Shown: positions 52,020-60,912 of the stretch, piece after piece
Layout: the number at the start of each line of letters is the position of its first letter
How positions within the stretch are numbered: position 1 is the stretch's first letter
NCBI RefSeq assembly: GCF_030378205.1
Contig: NZ_CP127385.1
Coordinates: 6,178,001 to 6,242,000, forward strand
Length of the DNA stretch: 64,000 nucleotides
Reading direction: 5' to 3'
Origin: Bradyrhizobium sp. NP1
GTDB lineage: Bacteria; Pseudomonadota; Alphaproteobacteria; Rhizobiales; Xanthobacteraceae
Notes under the pieces: generated by a model
Databases searched by the model: none
The model's input: only the letters and a program-made list of their open reading frames with translations
What the model was told of the DNA's origin: nothing
Position numbers and translations under genes: made by a program

Positions 52020-54725
52020 ATGACCGAACCGAGCAAGCTGAGCCCCATCCGCGCACCCGACCACCAGCCGGTGGCCGGCGGCATTGCCGCGCGTGCGCGG
52101 GCGGCCGCCGGCGGCTTGCGATACCTCGACGGCCTCAATCCCGAGCAGCGTGAGGCGGTGGAGACACTGGACGGCCCGGTGCTGGTGCTGGCCGGCGCCG
52201 GCACCGGCAAGACGCGGGTGCTGACCACGCGCATCGCCCACATCCTGAGCCAGGGCCGCGCCCGGCCGAACGAGATCCTGTCGGTGACTTTCACCAACAA
52301 GGCGGCGCGCGAGATGAAGCTGCGGCTCGGGCAGATGCTCGGCCAGGCGGTCGAGGGCATGCCCTGGCTCGGCACCTTCCATTCGATCGGCGGCCGCATC
52401 CTGCGCATGCATGCGGAGATGGCGCAGCTCAAGTCGAACTTCACGGTGCTCGACGTCGACGACCAGGTGCGGCTCTTGAAGCAGCTCCTGCAGGCCGAGG
52501 ACATCGACGACAAGCGCTGGCCGGCGCGCATGCTCGCCGGCCTGATCGACGGCTGGAAGAACCGCGGCTTAGGTCCGTCACAGGTGCCGGCGGGCGAGGC
52601 CGCCGTGTTCGCCAACGGCAAGGGCGGCAAGCTCTATGCGAGCTACCAGGAGCGGCTGAAAATCCTCAACGCCGCCGATTTCGGCGACCTGCTGCTGGAA
52701 AACATCCGGATCTTCCGCGAGCACCCCGACGTGCTCCGGCAGTACCAGCAGCGCTTCAAGTACATCCTGGTCGACGAATACCAGGACACCAACGTCGCGC
52801 AATATCTCTGGCTGCGGCTGCTCTCGCAGGCGCCTGGTTCTTCTGCCGCGCGCGCGGTCGTACCCTCTCCCCTTGTGGGAGAGGGTGGCGAAATCGACCG
52901 CAGGGAGATTGAGCCGGGTGAGGGGTCGTCTGGCGATGCGAGCAACCCCTCACCCGCCTCACCGCTGCGCGGTTCGGCACCCTCAGAGCGAGCTTCGCTC
53001 GTCTCGGCTCCCACAGGGGGAGAGGGTAAGAACACGTCTGCTGCCGCCTCGCCGCCGAAAAACATCTGCTGCGTCGGCGACGACGACCAGTCGATCTATG
53101 GCTGGCGCGGCGCCGAGGTCGACAACATCCTGCGCTTCGAGCACGACTTTCCCGGCGCCAAGGTCATCCGGCTCGAGCGCAACTACCGCTCCACAGGCCA
53201 CATCCTCGCCGCCGCCTCCTACCTGATCGCGCACAATGAGGGCCGGCTCGGCAAGACGCTGCGCACCGAGGACGAGGACGGCGAGAAGGTCACGGTCACC
53301 GGCGGCTGGGACTCGGAAGAAGAGGCCCGCGCCATCGGCGAGGAGATCGAGCAGCTGCAGCGCGCAGGTGAAAACCTCAACGAGATCGCGATCCTGGTGC
53401 GCGCCTCGTTCCAGATGCGCGAGTTCGAAGACCGCTTCGTCACGCTGGGGCTCTCCTACCGCGTGATCGGCGGTCCCCGGTTCTACGAGCGCGCCGAAAT
53501 CCGCGACGCGCTGGCTTATCTTCGCACCATCAATTCGTCGGCCGACGACCTCGCCTTCGAGCGCATCGTCAACGTGCCCAAGCGCGGGCTTGGGGACGCC
53601 ACCGTGCAGCTTCTGCACGATCACGCCCGCAAGCGCCGCATTCCGCTGTTCGAGGCGGCGCGCGCCGTGGTCGAGACCGACGAATTGAAGCCGAAGGCGC
53701 GCGGCAGCCTGCGCGATCTCGTGCTGCAGTTCGACCGCTGGCGCGCGATGCGCGAGGTGACGCCGCATACCGAGCTCGCCGAGATCGTGCTCGACGAAAG
53801 CGGCTACACCGAGATGTGGCAGAAGGACCGCTCGGCCGACGCGGCGGGCCGGCTGGAAAACCTCAAGGAGCTGGTGCGCTCGATGGAGGAGTTCGAGAAC
53901 CTGCAAGGTTTCCTCGAGCACATCGCGCTGGTGATGGACCGCGAGGACGGCAGCGGCGAGGAAGCGGTCTCGCTGATGACGCTGCATTCGGCCAAGGGGC
54001 TGGAGTTCGACAACGTCTTCCTGCCGGGCTGGGAGGAAGGCCTGTTCCCGAGCCAGCGCACCCTCGACGAACAGGGCCGCGCCGGGCTCGAGGAGGAGCG
54101 CCGCCTCGCCCATGTCGGGCTGACCCGCGCCCGCCGCCGCGCCAAAATCTATTTCGCCACCAACCGCCGCATCCATGGCACCTGGTCGACCACGATCCCC
54201 TCACGCTTCCTCGACGAATTGCCGGCGGCGAGCGTCGAGATCACGGAATCCAAGGGCGGCTCGGGATGGGGCGGCGCCGGCGGCTACGGCGCCTCGCGCT
54301 TCGACAATGTGGAATCCTTTGGCTCTAGCTATGCGACCCCGGGTTGGCAGCGGGCGCAGGCCAACCGTGCACGCAACCGCGGCGGCGGCCAGGCCCGCGG
54401 CGGATTTGCCGAGGAGCAGTCGCCCTTCTCGGGCTCGCGCAGCGATGCCGCAGGCTCGCGCGGCGATGCCTCAGGCTCGCGCGGCGACGCCTCCGGCCGC
54501 GGCGATTTCGGCTTCTCGCGCAGCCGGCGCGCCCCCTTGACCATCGAGGGCGAGCTGGTGGCGAAATCGACCGGCACGACGTCGGAATTTTCGCTCGACG
54601 ACCGCGTCTTCCACCAGAAGTTCGGCTATGGCCACGTCGTCAGGATCGACGGCAACAAGCTCACGATTGCGTTTGAAAAGGCCGGCGAGAAGAAAGTGGT
54701 GGACAGCTTCGTGGAGCGGGCGTGA
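52020..54725 (+). CDS. UvrD/PcrA-type superfamily 1 DNA helicase with in-frame repeat insertion
   Basis: 901 residues. Motif I is AGAGTGKT (58-65), motif Ia TFTNKAAREM, motif II DEYQDT (252-257), motif III VGDDDQSIYGWRGAEV (from 352), motif IV LERNYRST, motif V TLHSAKGLEFDNVFLPGWEEGLFP, and VGLTRARR near the end. It unwinds DNA 3'-5' in repair and replication restart. Between motifs II and III normal family members have under about 30 residues; here there are 94, of which about 56 (281-336) are encoded by a palindromic DNA element. The C-terminal tail has SGSRGDA repeats. The gene is much longer than the usual 650-800 residues. Confidence 0.94.
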   Translation: MTEPSKLSPIRAPDHQPVAGGIAARARAAAGGLRYLDGLNPEQREAVETLDGPVLVLAGAGTGKTRVLTTRIAHILSQGRARPNEILSVTFTNKAAREMKLRLGQMLGQAVEGMPWLGTFHSIGGRILRMHAEMAQLKSNFTVLDVDDQVRLLKQLLQAEDIDDKRWPARMLAGLIDGWKNRGLGPSQVPAGEAAVFANGKGGKLYASYQERLKILNAADFGDLLLENIRIFREHPDVLRQYQQRFKYILVDEYQDTNVAQYLWLRLLSQAPGSSAARAVVPSPLVGEGGEIDRREIEPGEGSSGDASNPSPASPLRGSAPSERASLVSAPTGGEGKNTSAAASPPKNICCVGDDDQSIYGWRGAEVDNILRFEHDFPGAKVIRLERNYRSTGHILAAASYLIAHNEGRLGKTLRTEDEDGEKVTVTGGWDSEEEARAIGEEIEQLQRAGENLNEIAILVRASFQMREFEDRFVTLGLSYRVIGGPRFYERAEIRDALAYLRTINSSADDLAFERIVNVPKRGLGDATVQLLHDHARKRRIPLFEAARAVVETDELKPKARGSLRDLVLQFDRWRAMREVTPHTELAEIVLDESGYTEMWQKDRSADAAGRLENLKELVRSMEEFENLQGFLEHIALVMDREDGSGEEAVSLMTLHSAKGLEFDNVFLPGWEEGLFPSQRTLDEQGRAGLEEERRLAHVGLTRARRRAKIYFATNRRIHGTWSTTIPSRFLDELPAASVEITESKGGSGWGGAGGYGASRFDNVESFGSSYATPGWQRAQANRARNRGGGQARGGFAEEQSPFSGSRSDAAGSRGDASGSRGDASGRGDFGFSRSRRAPLTIEGELVAKSTGTTSEFSLDDRVFHQKFGYGHVVRIDGNKLTIAFEKAGEKKVVDSFVERA
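52861..53028. repeat. 168-bp palindromic element inserted in frame in the helicase gene
   Basis: Outer arms of 21 bp (52861-52881, TACCCTCTCCCC then TTGTGGGAG; 53008-53028) are complementary except for one mismatch. Inner 10-bp arms GGGTGAGGGG (52916-52925) and CCCCTCACCC (52946-52955) are perfect. The length is 56 codons and keeps the frame, encoding PSPLVGEGG at one end and SAPTGGEG at the other. It resembles known alphaproteobacterial and Rickettsia palindromic elements that insert into genes. Confidence 0.85.
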
Positions 54726-54806
54726 GCGAGATTGTCGCACAGCCTTCCACCCCATTTGCCCGCCATGGGTCTTGACCACCGGCAACCCCGCATATCAGAT
54801 GCCGCC

Positions 54807-55220
54807 ATGGTCCGGGGTTGGGTCATTCTCGTCATGGCTTTATTCGCCGCGCCGCAGATTGCGGCGGCGGAAACGATGAGCTTTGGCGATGCGGCAGCGC
54901 TGCTCGCCAAAAACTGCGGGGCGGATATCGTCGCCAACTGCCGGGGGGTCAACCTCGATTCCAGCCGCCTCAAGGAATGCCTGTCGCGCAACCGGGACGT
55001 CGTCTCACCGCAGTGCAGGGACAGCTACCTCTCCAGCTTTGACGCCATCCAGAAGCGGATCGCGGCGCGTGTCACGGTGGCCAATGCCTGCACGCGCGAG
55101 ATCGTCAAGCTGTGCGCCGGCTCGACCAAGGAAACCAGCAAATCGGTTCCCTGCCTGGTGACGGCCAAGGGCGTCAGCCGCAACTGCGGCCAGGCCATAA
55201 CCGACGCGGGGTACCAGTGA
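54807..55220 (+). CDS. Exported cysteine-rich-repeat protein
   Basis: 137 residues. Signal peptide MVRGWVILVMALFAAPQIAAA. The mature part has regularly spaced cysteines: NCGADIVANCRG, LKECLSRNRDVVSPQCRDSY, NACTREIVKLCAG and VPCLVTAKGVSRNCG, resembling the Golgi-type cysteine-rich (GLG1) repeat. Probably disulfide-bonded in the periplasm. The stop overlaps the OmpA-family gene start by 4 bases (GTGA). Confidence 0.8.
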   Translation: MVRGWVILVMALFAAPQIAAAETMSFGDAAALLAKNCGADIVANCRGVNLDSSRLKECLSRNRDVVSPQCRDSYLSSFDAIQKRIAARVTVANACTREIVKLCAGSTKETSKSVPCLVTAKGVSRNCGQAITDAGYQ

Positions 55221-55894
55221 TTCGGCCGGCACGAGGCCTGCGCGCCGTCGCCTTCGTGGCGGGCGCCGCGCTGCTGATAGTCGCCGCACCGGCGCGCGCG
55301 CAAGCCCCCGCCACGCGGGACGACATCGTGGCCCAGCTCAACCGTTTCGAGAGCGCGCCCGACGTCAACGTTGCGACCTTGCGCGAGCAGGTGCTGACGC
55401 GGTCACGGTCGCGGTCGAAGAACGAGCCGCCACCGCAGAAGCGGCCACCGATCGCGCCGGAACTGACCGCGCTGCCGGCCTTCAATGCCGACATCCAGTT
55501 CGACGTCGATACGCCGATCGTGCTGCCGGATTCCTATCAGACGGTCGGACGCATCGCCGACGCGCTGGTGCAGGCGCAGCTCCTGCCCTACAGCTTCCTG
55601 ATCGTCGGCCATATCGAGGCCAATGGCAGGCGCGAGAACAACGTGCTGCTCAGCCAGCGGCGCGCGGATGCGATCCGCGACGTCCTCGTCAACACCTTCA
55701 AGATTTCGGCGAAGCGGCTGCAGGCGGTCGGGCTCGGCGAGGAGCAGCTGCTCGATGCCGCGCATCCCAACGCGCCGGTCAACAACGCGCTGCAGATCAT
55801 CACGATCGCAAAAGTCCCCGAGCAGAGCGAACAGCCCGCGCAGCCGAAGGCGGCTGCGCCGGCGTCCGCCAAGAAGTCGGCGCGGAAAAGATAG
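55217..55894 (+). CDS. OmpA-family envelope protein
   Basis: 225 residues, GTG start overlapping the previous stop. Signal segment ([21 protein letters not shown]) is followed by a linker rich in Arg/Ser/Pro and a C-terminal OmpA-like peptidoglycan-binding domain: [69 protein letters not shown]. The Ala/Lys-rich tail SAKKSARKR is poorly ordered. Probably couples the envelope protein encoded just upstream to peptidoglycan. Confidence 0.88.
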   Translation: MIRPARGLRAVAFVAGAALLIVAAPARAQAPATRDDIVAQLNRFESAPDVNVATLREQVLTRSRSRSKNEPPPQKRPPIAPELTALPAFNADIQFDVDTPIVLPDSYQTVGRIADALVQAQLLPYSFLIVGHIEANGRRENNVLLSQRRADAIRDVLVNTFKISAKRLQAVGLGEEQLLDAAHPNAPVNNALQIITIAKVPEQSEQPAQPKAAAPASAKKSARKR

Positions 55895-56012
55895 AAGATT
55901 TCTTCCGTCTCCGATTGCGGAGCCGGATTTCCGTTCCTATCTGATCCGGACTCTCACCGCTCCCCATTCTCCGGCGCCCTCGCGCGGGCGTTCCGCCGCC
56001 GCAAAACCCGAG

Positions 56013-56936
56013 ATGTCCCCGATCATTTCCGTTGCCAACCTGTCGAAGATCTATGGCTCCGGCTTCAAGGCGTTGAACAACGTCAACCTCGAGATCGGAC
56101 GCGGCGAGATCTTCGCGCTGCTCGGGCCGAACGGCGCCGGCAAGACCACGCTGATCAGCATCATCTGCGGGATCGCCAACCCGACCACCGGCCGCATCAC
56201 CATCGACGGCCACGACATCATCACCTCGTATCGCGCGGCGCGCTCGCTGATCGGGCTGGTGCCGCAGGAGCTGCACACCGACGCCTTCGAGACGGTGTGG
56301 GCGACCGTGAGCTTCAGCCGCGGCCTGTTCGGCAAGCCGAAGAACCCCGACTATGTCGAGAAGGTCCTGAAAGACCTCTCGCTGTGGGACAAGAAGGATT
56401 CCAAGATCGTCACGCTGTCCGGCGGCATGAAGCGCCGCGTGATGATCGCGAAAGCGCTGTCGCACGAGCCGCAGGTGCTGTTTCTGGACGAGCCCACCGC
56501 CGGCGTCGACGTCGAGCTGCGCAAGGGCATGTGGGAGGTGGTGCGCGCCCTGCAGGCCTCCGGCGTCACCATCATCCTGACCACGCATTACATCGAGGAA
56601 GCCGAGGAGATGGCCGACCGGATCGGCGTCATCAACAAGGGCGAGATCATCCTGGTCGAGGAAAAGGCCAAGCTGATGGACAAGCTCGGCCGCAAGCGGC
56701 TGACGCTGCATTTGCAGGGCAGGATCGAGGCGATCCCCGCGGCGCTTGCGCCCTACCAGCTCGAACTGTGCGACGGCGGCCACGCGCTGATCTATGACTA
56801 CGATACCCAGGGCGAGCGCACCGGCATCACCAGCCTGCTCGGCGACCTGCGCAACGCCGGGATCCGCTTCTCCGACCTCGAGACCACGCAATCCTCGCTC
56901 GAAGACATCTTCGTGAGCCTGGTGCGGCGAAACTGA
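56013..56936 (+). CDS. ABC-2 type transporter ATP-binding protein
   Basis: 307 residues. Walker [10 protein letters not shown] (near residue 41), signature [15 protein letters not shown], Walker [13 protein letters not shown] and H-loop [11 protein letters not shown] are standard. It resembles YadG-like ATPases of unknown-cargo exporters. The ATG at 56013 has weak ribosome binding sequence; the longer upstream open frame overlaps the OmpA gene. The permease gene follows after 38 bp. Confidence 0.94.
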   Translation: MSPIISVANLSKIYGSGFKALNNVNLEIGRGEIFALLGPNGAGKTTLISIICGIANPTTGRITIDGHDIITSYRAARSLIGLVPQELHTDAFETVWATVSFSRGLFGKPKNPDYVEKVLKDLSLWDKKDSKIVTLSGGMKRRVMIAKALSHEPQVLFLDEPTAGVDVELRKGMWEVVRALQASGVTIILTTHYIEEAEEMADRIGVINKGEIILVEEKAKLMDKLGRKRLTLHLQGRIEAIPAALAPYQLELCDGGHALIYDYDTQGERTGITSLLGDLRNAGIRFSDLETTQSSLEDIFVSLVRRN

Positions 56937-56974
56937 AACCCAAGATCGACCTGACCCAAGCCTGAGCCAGACCC

Positions 56975-57736
56975 ATGAATTACCGGGCGATCCGCGCGAT
57001 CTATCTGTTCGAAATGGCGCGCACCTGGCGCACGCTGCTGCAGAGCATCGTGTCGCCGGTCGTCTCCACCTCGCTTTATTTCGTGGTGTTCGGCGCCGCG
57101 ATCGGCTCGCGCATCACCGAGGTCGAGGGCGTCAGCTACGGCACCTTCATCGTGCCCGGGCTCGTGATGCTCTCGGTGCTGACGCAGAGCATCGCGAACG
57201 CCTCCTTCGGCATCTACTTCCCGAAATTCGTCGGCACCATCTACGAGATCCTGTCGGCGCCGATTTCCTATTTCGAGATCGTGCTCGGCTATGTCGGGGC
57301 GGCCGCGACCAAGTCGATCATCCTCGGGCTGATCATCCTGGCGACCGCCGGCCTGTTCGTTCCGCTGCACATCCAGCATCCGGTCTGGATGCTGGCCTTC
57401 CTGGTGATGACCGCCGTCACCTTCAGCCTGTTCGGCTTCATCATCGGCATCTGGGCCGATGGTTTCGAGAAGCTGCAGATGATCCCGATGCTGGTGGTGA
57501 CGCCGCTGACCTTCCTCGGCGGCAGCTTCTATTCGGTGAACATGCTGCCGTCGGGCTGGCGCACCATCACCCTGCTCAACCCGGTGGTCTACCTGATCTC
57601 CGGCTTCCGCTGGAGCTTTTACGAGATCGCCGACGTCAGCGTGGCCTTGAGCATCGGCATGACGGCGGCGTTTCTCGTCATCTGCATGGTCGTGGTGTGG
57701 TGGATCTTCAAGACCGGATACCGGCTGAAGAACTGA
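56975..57736 (+). CDS. ABC-2 type transporter permease
   Basis: 253 residues with six membrane segments. The ABC-2 motif is in [18 protein letters not shown] and the conserved region around [32 protein letters not shown] precedes the last two helices. YadH-like. It pairs with the preceding ATPase to make a two-gene exporter of unknown cargo. Confidence 0.94.
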   Translation: MNYRAIRAIYLFEMARTWRTLLQSIVSPVVSTSLYFVVFGAAIGSRITEVEGVSYGTFIVPGLVMLSVLTQSIANASFGIYFPKFVGTIYEILSAPISYFEIVLGYVGAAATKSIILGLIILATAGLFVPLHIQHPVWMLAFLVMTAVTFSLFGFIIGIWADGFEKLQMIPMLVVTPLTFLGGSFYSVNMLPSGWRTITLLNPVVYLISGFRWSFYEIADVSVALSIGMTAAFLVICMVVVWWIFKTGYRLKN

Positions 57737-57744
57737 GCCGAAGG

Positions 57745-57844
57745 GTCATCCCGGGATGCGCGAAGCGCAGACCCGAGATCTCGAGATTCCCCGATGCGCA
57801 ATTGCGCATCTGAGGTTCGCATCTGCGATGCGCCCCGGAATGAC
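57745..57844. repeat. 100-bp palindromic repeat between convergent genes
   Basis: Outer arms GTCATCCCGGGATGCGC and GCGCCCCGGAATGAC are near complements; the centre contains the perfect 18-bp palindrome GATGCGCAATTGCGCATC (57793-57810). Its GTCAT..CCGG ends resemble a dispersed rhizobial family different from the CTAG one. It could terminate both flanking genes. Confidence 0.7.
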
Positions 57845-57853
57845 AGCTCAAAG

Positions 57854-58180
57854 TCACCGGTAGCAGTGGAAGTGCCCGTAGCCGTCGCGGTAGCCATTGC
57901 AGTGATGACGGTAGCGGTAATGCGGAACGCCGAACACCCCTTCGACCGCACCCACCGCGCCGCCAACGCCGGCACCGACCGCGCCACCCACGACCCCGCC
58001 GACGGGACCGGCGACCCGGTTGCCCTCATAGGCGCCTTCCTGCGCCCCGCGCACGATGCCCTGCCCATGCCCGGCATGGGGCATGGCAAGCCATGCGAGC
58101 GCCAGGCCCGCAGCCGCAAACGCGAGGCGAAGCGGCAGGCCCTTCGTCGCCGCCGCGGTCTTGATCTTGGTCTTGTTCAT
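57854..58180 (-). CDS. Exported glycine-zipper protein
   Basis: 108 residues. Basic N-terminus and a hydrophobic signal/anchor (LRLAFAAAGLALAWLAMPHA), then a glycine-zipper stretch VAGPVGGVVGGAVGAGVGGA (about residues 56-75), ending in a His/Tyr/Arg-rich tail. Glycine zippers form membrane-associated helices. Function unknown; no ortholog name is certain. The stop is close to the 57745 repeat. Confidence 0.75.
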   Translation of the reverse strand: MNKTKIKTAAATKGLPLRLAFAAAGLALAWLAMPHAGHGQGIVRGAQEGAYEGNRVAGPVGGVVGGAVGAGVGGAVGAVEGVFGVPHYRYRHHCNGYRDGYGHFHCYR

Positions 58181-58480
58181 CTTGCTTCCCTGAAATCCGG
58201 CGACAAATCACACCGGGAGAAACAGGAATCTGAAACGCCCGTACGGCGAAATGGTTGCGCCTTTACGGCCGATCCGCGTCGCCGAAGCGGCCTCCCCTCG
58301 CGAAAATGTCAGCACCGCATGCCGGCCATAGCCGCCGCGCGCCTTGCCTGGGCCTCAGCGCCTGTTAACGATGCTGATTGCGGGCCGCTGGAACAAAGGC
58401 CGGATTCCCGGCATAGTGAATGCCGGGGACGGTGAGCCGCGGCGCTGTGTGTGTGTGTGTGAGGCCCGGAGGCCAGTACG
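58181..58480. other. 300-bp leader region with a hairpin and TG microsatellite
   Basis: Region between the divergent glycine-zipper and L,D-transpeptidase genes. It contains a hairpin CCCGGCAT/ATGCCGGG (58407-58427) and an 8-unit TG tract (58446-58461) ending 19 bases before the transpeptidase ATG. Otherwise nothing recognised. Confidence 0.6.
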
Positions 58481-59290
58481 ATGCGTTTCCTTCTTGTTGC
58501 CATTGCCGGCGCGACGCTGTTTGCGACCGCCGCCCAGGCCAACGTCTCCATCCTCGTCGACAAGAATTCGCAGACCATGACGGTCTCGGTCGACGGCGTC
58601 GAGCGCTACCACTGGCCGGTCTCGACCGGCATCCCCTCCTACGAGACGCCGAACGGCGCGTTCCGGACCTTCCGCATGGAGGAGGACCACTACTCCAAGG
58701 AATTCGACGACGCGCCGATGCCGCACTCGATCTTCTTCACCAAGATCGGCCATGCGATCCACGGCACCGAATCGGAAGGCCGGCTCGGCACGCCCGCGTC
58801 CCACGGCTGCGTGCGCCTGTCGCGCGCCAATGCCACCACGCTCTACGCGCTGGTGAAGGCGCAGGGCGTGCTCAACACCACCGTGACGCTGACCGGCTCG
58901 TCGCAGATCGCGCTTGCGCGCAACCCGCGCCGCGCCACCGCCGCAGTCGCGCGCCGCGACATGGCTCCGCAATATGATCAGCAGCAGTACCCGTCCGACC
59001 AGCAATATGGCAGCGCCGGCGAGCCGGTGCTGCTGACGCCGCAGCCGCAGCTCTTGCCGGGACGCCGCGTCGTTCCGCAGCAGGCGCAAGACGACGGCTA
59101 CATCTATCCCGCCGACGGCAGCTCGAACGCGCAGATCTACCCGGCGCCGCGCCGCCGGACCTACAACAACGCGCAGGCCTATCCGCAGCAGCAGTACCAG
59201 TACGACAACAACCATGGCTATGCGCAGCAGCCGCAAGGAGGCTACTACCAGCAGCGGCAGTACTACCAGCCGCGCGGCCTGTTCGACTGA
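58481..59290 (+). CDS. L,D-transpeptidase (YkuD)
   Basis: 269 residues. Signal peptide MRFLLVAIAGATLFATAAQA is followed by a YkuD domain: the HAIHG motif at residues 91-95 and SHGCVRL with the catalytic cysteine at residue 110. The substrate is peptidoglycan stems or, in rhizobia, linkage of outer membrane proteins to peptidoglycan. The C-terminal half is a Gln/Tyr-rich tail (PQQQYQYDNNHGYAQQPQGG) of unknown purpose. GGAGG lies before the ATG. Confidence 0.92.
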   Translation: MRFLLVAIAGATLFATAAQANVSILVDKNSQTMTVSVDGVERYHWPVSTGIPSYETPNGAFRTFRMEEDHYSKEFDDAPMPHSIFFTKIGHAIHGTESEGRLGTPASHGCVRLSRANATTLYALVKAQGVLNTTVTLTGSSQIALARNPRRATAAVARRDMAPQYDQQQYPSDQQYGSAGEPVLLTPQPQLLPGRRVVPQQAQDDGYIYPADGSSNAQIYPAPRRRTYNNAQAYPQQQYQYDNNHGYAQQPQGGYYQQRQYYQPRGLFD

Positions 59291-59334
59291 CGCGTGAGGC
59301 GCCGGTCGCACGCCTTAAGCACTTGGCTCACATG

Positions 59335-59369
59335 AAAAAGCCGCCGAACAACAATTCGGCGGCCTTTTA
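59335..59369. terminator. Bidirectional intrinsic terminator
   Basis: GCCGCCGAA (59340-59348) and TTCGGCGGC (59355-59363) form a 9-bp stem, flanked by AAAAA before and CTTTT after. It lies between the L,D-transpeptidase and the convergent small gene and fits both strands. Confidence 0.8.
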
Positions 59370-59383
59370 GTCGTTGTTACGAC

Positions 59384-59710
59384 TTACCAGCGGTCGCCCA
59401 CACCCACGCCGACGCTCACGCCGGGGGCATAGACGCCGACGCCGGAGCGCGGTCCGTCATCCCAGTCGCGGTAGGTTCGACGCTCGATATAGCGGTCGCG
59501 CGGCATATAGCCGTAGGAATCGCGGACGATCACCCGGCTTCCGCCGCGGGTCCGGTAGCAACGGCCGTCTTCATCGCAGACCAGCCGAACCTGCTGAACC
59601 AGGCCGGGGCCGGCATATTCGCCGGTGGCATAGATGTCCGATGCCTTGGCGGCACCGCCGACGGCCAGTACGGCAACGCCAGTCATCAGCGCAATTGCAA
59701 ATGTCCTCAT
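59384..59710 (-). CDS. Small exported protein, unknown function
   Basis: 108 residues. Signal peptide MRTFAIALMTGVAVLAVGGAAKA, then a mature part starting SDIYATGEYAGPGLVQQV with one cysteine pair (VCDEDGRC) and an Arg/Tyr/Asp-rich C-terminus ending in GVGVYAPGVSVGVGVGDRW. No recognised domain. GGAGGA precedes the ATG at 59710; the longer upstream frame is not supported. Confidence 0.72.
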   Translation of the reverse strand: MRTFAIALMTGVAVLAVGGAAKASDIYATGEYAGPGLVQQVRLVCDEDGRCYRTRGGSRVIVRDSYGYMPRDRYIERRTYRDWDDGPRSGVGVYAPGVSVGVGVGDRW

Positions 59711-60020
59711 TCGGTCCTCCTCGTTTTGTCGTGATGTCAAGGCATTCAACCGCCGGCAGCGGAAAAGGTTGCCATCTCCGATAAGCCTGACCGGCGTGGG
59801 TCCCGCGGGTGATCCTGGGCGGGTGGAACCTTTTCGCGGTACCCGAGCGCCGGTAATCGTGACCACGCCGCCTCGCGGTGTCACCGTCCCGTAAAACAAC
59901 TGTAAAAAACCCGGCCGATATAGACGCGTAACAAGCCGCCACCGCGCCGCCGGAGCAGCGGTCATGAACACCAGAATTTTCTGACCAAACGCATAAGACC
60001 AAATTTCATTGGAGGCTGAG
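59711..60020. other. 310-bp spacer between divergent genes
   Basis: Contains a 9-bp inverted pair GAAAAGGTT (59762-59770) and AACCTTTTC (59827-59835) 56 bases apart, and an AT-rich stretch near 59890-59930 suitable for a promoter. No gene, RNA or CTAG-family palindrome seen. Confidence 0.4.
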
Positions 60021-60869
60021 ATGAAACGTGGCTTTACCGTGCTGGCGGTTTGCGCGCTGATCACCCTTGGCTATTTCACCGCGAGCAAATGGGCGATCCG
60101 TCACCGGACGCTCACCTTCGAAGACGTCCTGCGCGCCGACCGCCCCGTGACGATCGACGTCGCCGTCCGCCGCGACCGCGAGATGGAATCGATCGCCGAG
60201 ATGATCGAGCTGCCGGTCGCGATCCTGAGTCATGGCAACACCGTCAAGAACACCGAATACTCGTTCCTCACCAATCTGTTCGCCTCGCGCGGCTATCTCG
60301 TGGTCAGCATCCAGCACGACCTCGCCAGCGACGATCCGATGGTCACCAGGACGGGCGAGGAATATGTCGGCCGCCGCATGCAGTACAACCGCGGCATCTC
60401 CAACATCATGTTCGCAGTCGACGAGCTGAAGAAGGTCTATCCGAACGCGGACTACAAGCATCTCACCCTGATCGGGCATTCCAACGGCGGCGACATCTCG
60501 ATGTATTTCGCCAAGCTGCATCCCGATCTCGTCAAGAAGGTCGTCACCCTCGACAATCTGCGCGTGCCGTTCCTGACCGACGGCAAGGTCAAGATCCTCT
60601 CCTTCCGCTCCAGGGACCCGGTGTTCAAGGCCGATCCCGGCGTCGTGCCCGACGACGAGATCTGCGAGAAGGCCGGCATCAAGGTGGTGCGCACCGAATT
60701 CCAGCACAATGAGCTGAGCGACCGCGGCTCGGATCGCGTCAAGACGGCGATCCAGGCCCAGGTCCACAAGTTCCTCGACGACGAGGAAGGCCCCTCGCCG
60801 ATCCCGCTGCTCTCCGCGGCCGATCCGACCCAGTTTGGCGTGACGACGGCGGCGGAAGCCAAGAACTGA
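60021..60869 (+). CDS. Exported/anchored alpha/beta hydrolase
   Basis: 282 residues. The N-terminal hydrophobic stretch GFTVLAVCALITLGYFTA looks like a signal anchor. The oxyanion strand is VAILSHGN and the nucleophile is Ser154 in GHSNGG, with candidate Asp and His downstream (LDNLRVP; FQHNEL). GGAGG lies just before the ATG at 60021. The substrate cannot be inferred; the fold suggests an esterase or lipase-like activity outside the cytoplasm. Confidence 0.85.
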   Translation: MKRGFTVLAVCALITLGYFTASKWAIRHRTLTFEDVLRADRPVTIDVAVRRDREMESIAEMIELPVAILSHGNTVKNTEYSFLTNLFASRGYLVVSIQHDLASDDPMVTRTGEEYVGRRMQYNRGISNIMFAVDELKKVYPNADYKHLTLIGHSNGGDISMYFAKLHPDLVKKVVTLDNLRVPFLTDGKVKILSFRSRDPVFKADPGVVPDDEICEKAGIKVVRTEFQHNELSDRGSDRVKTAIQAQVHKFLDDEEGPSPIPLLSAADPTQFGVTTAAEAKN

Positions 60870-60912
60870 CGCCGCCTGCGGCGTCATCGCGACGCCATCC
60901 CTGCAACCGCTC

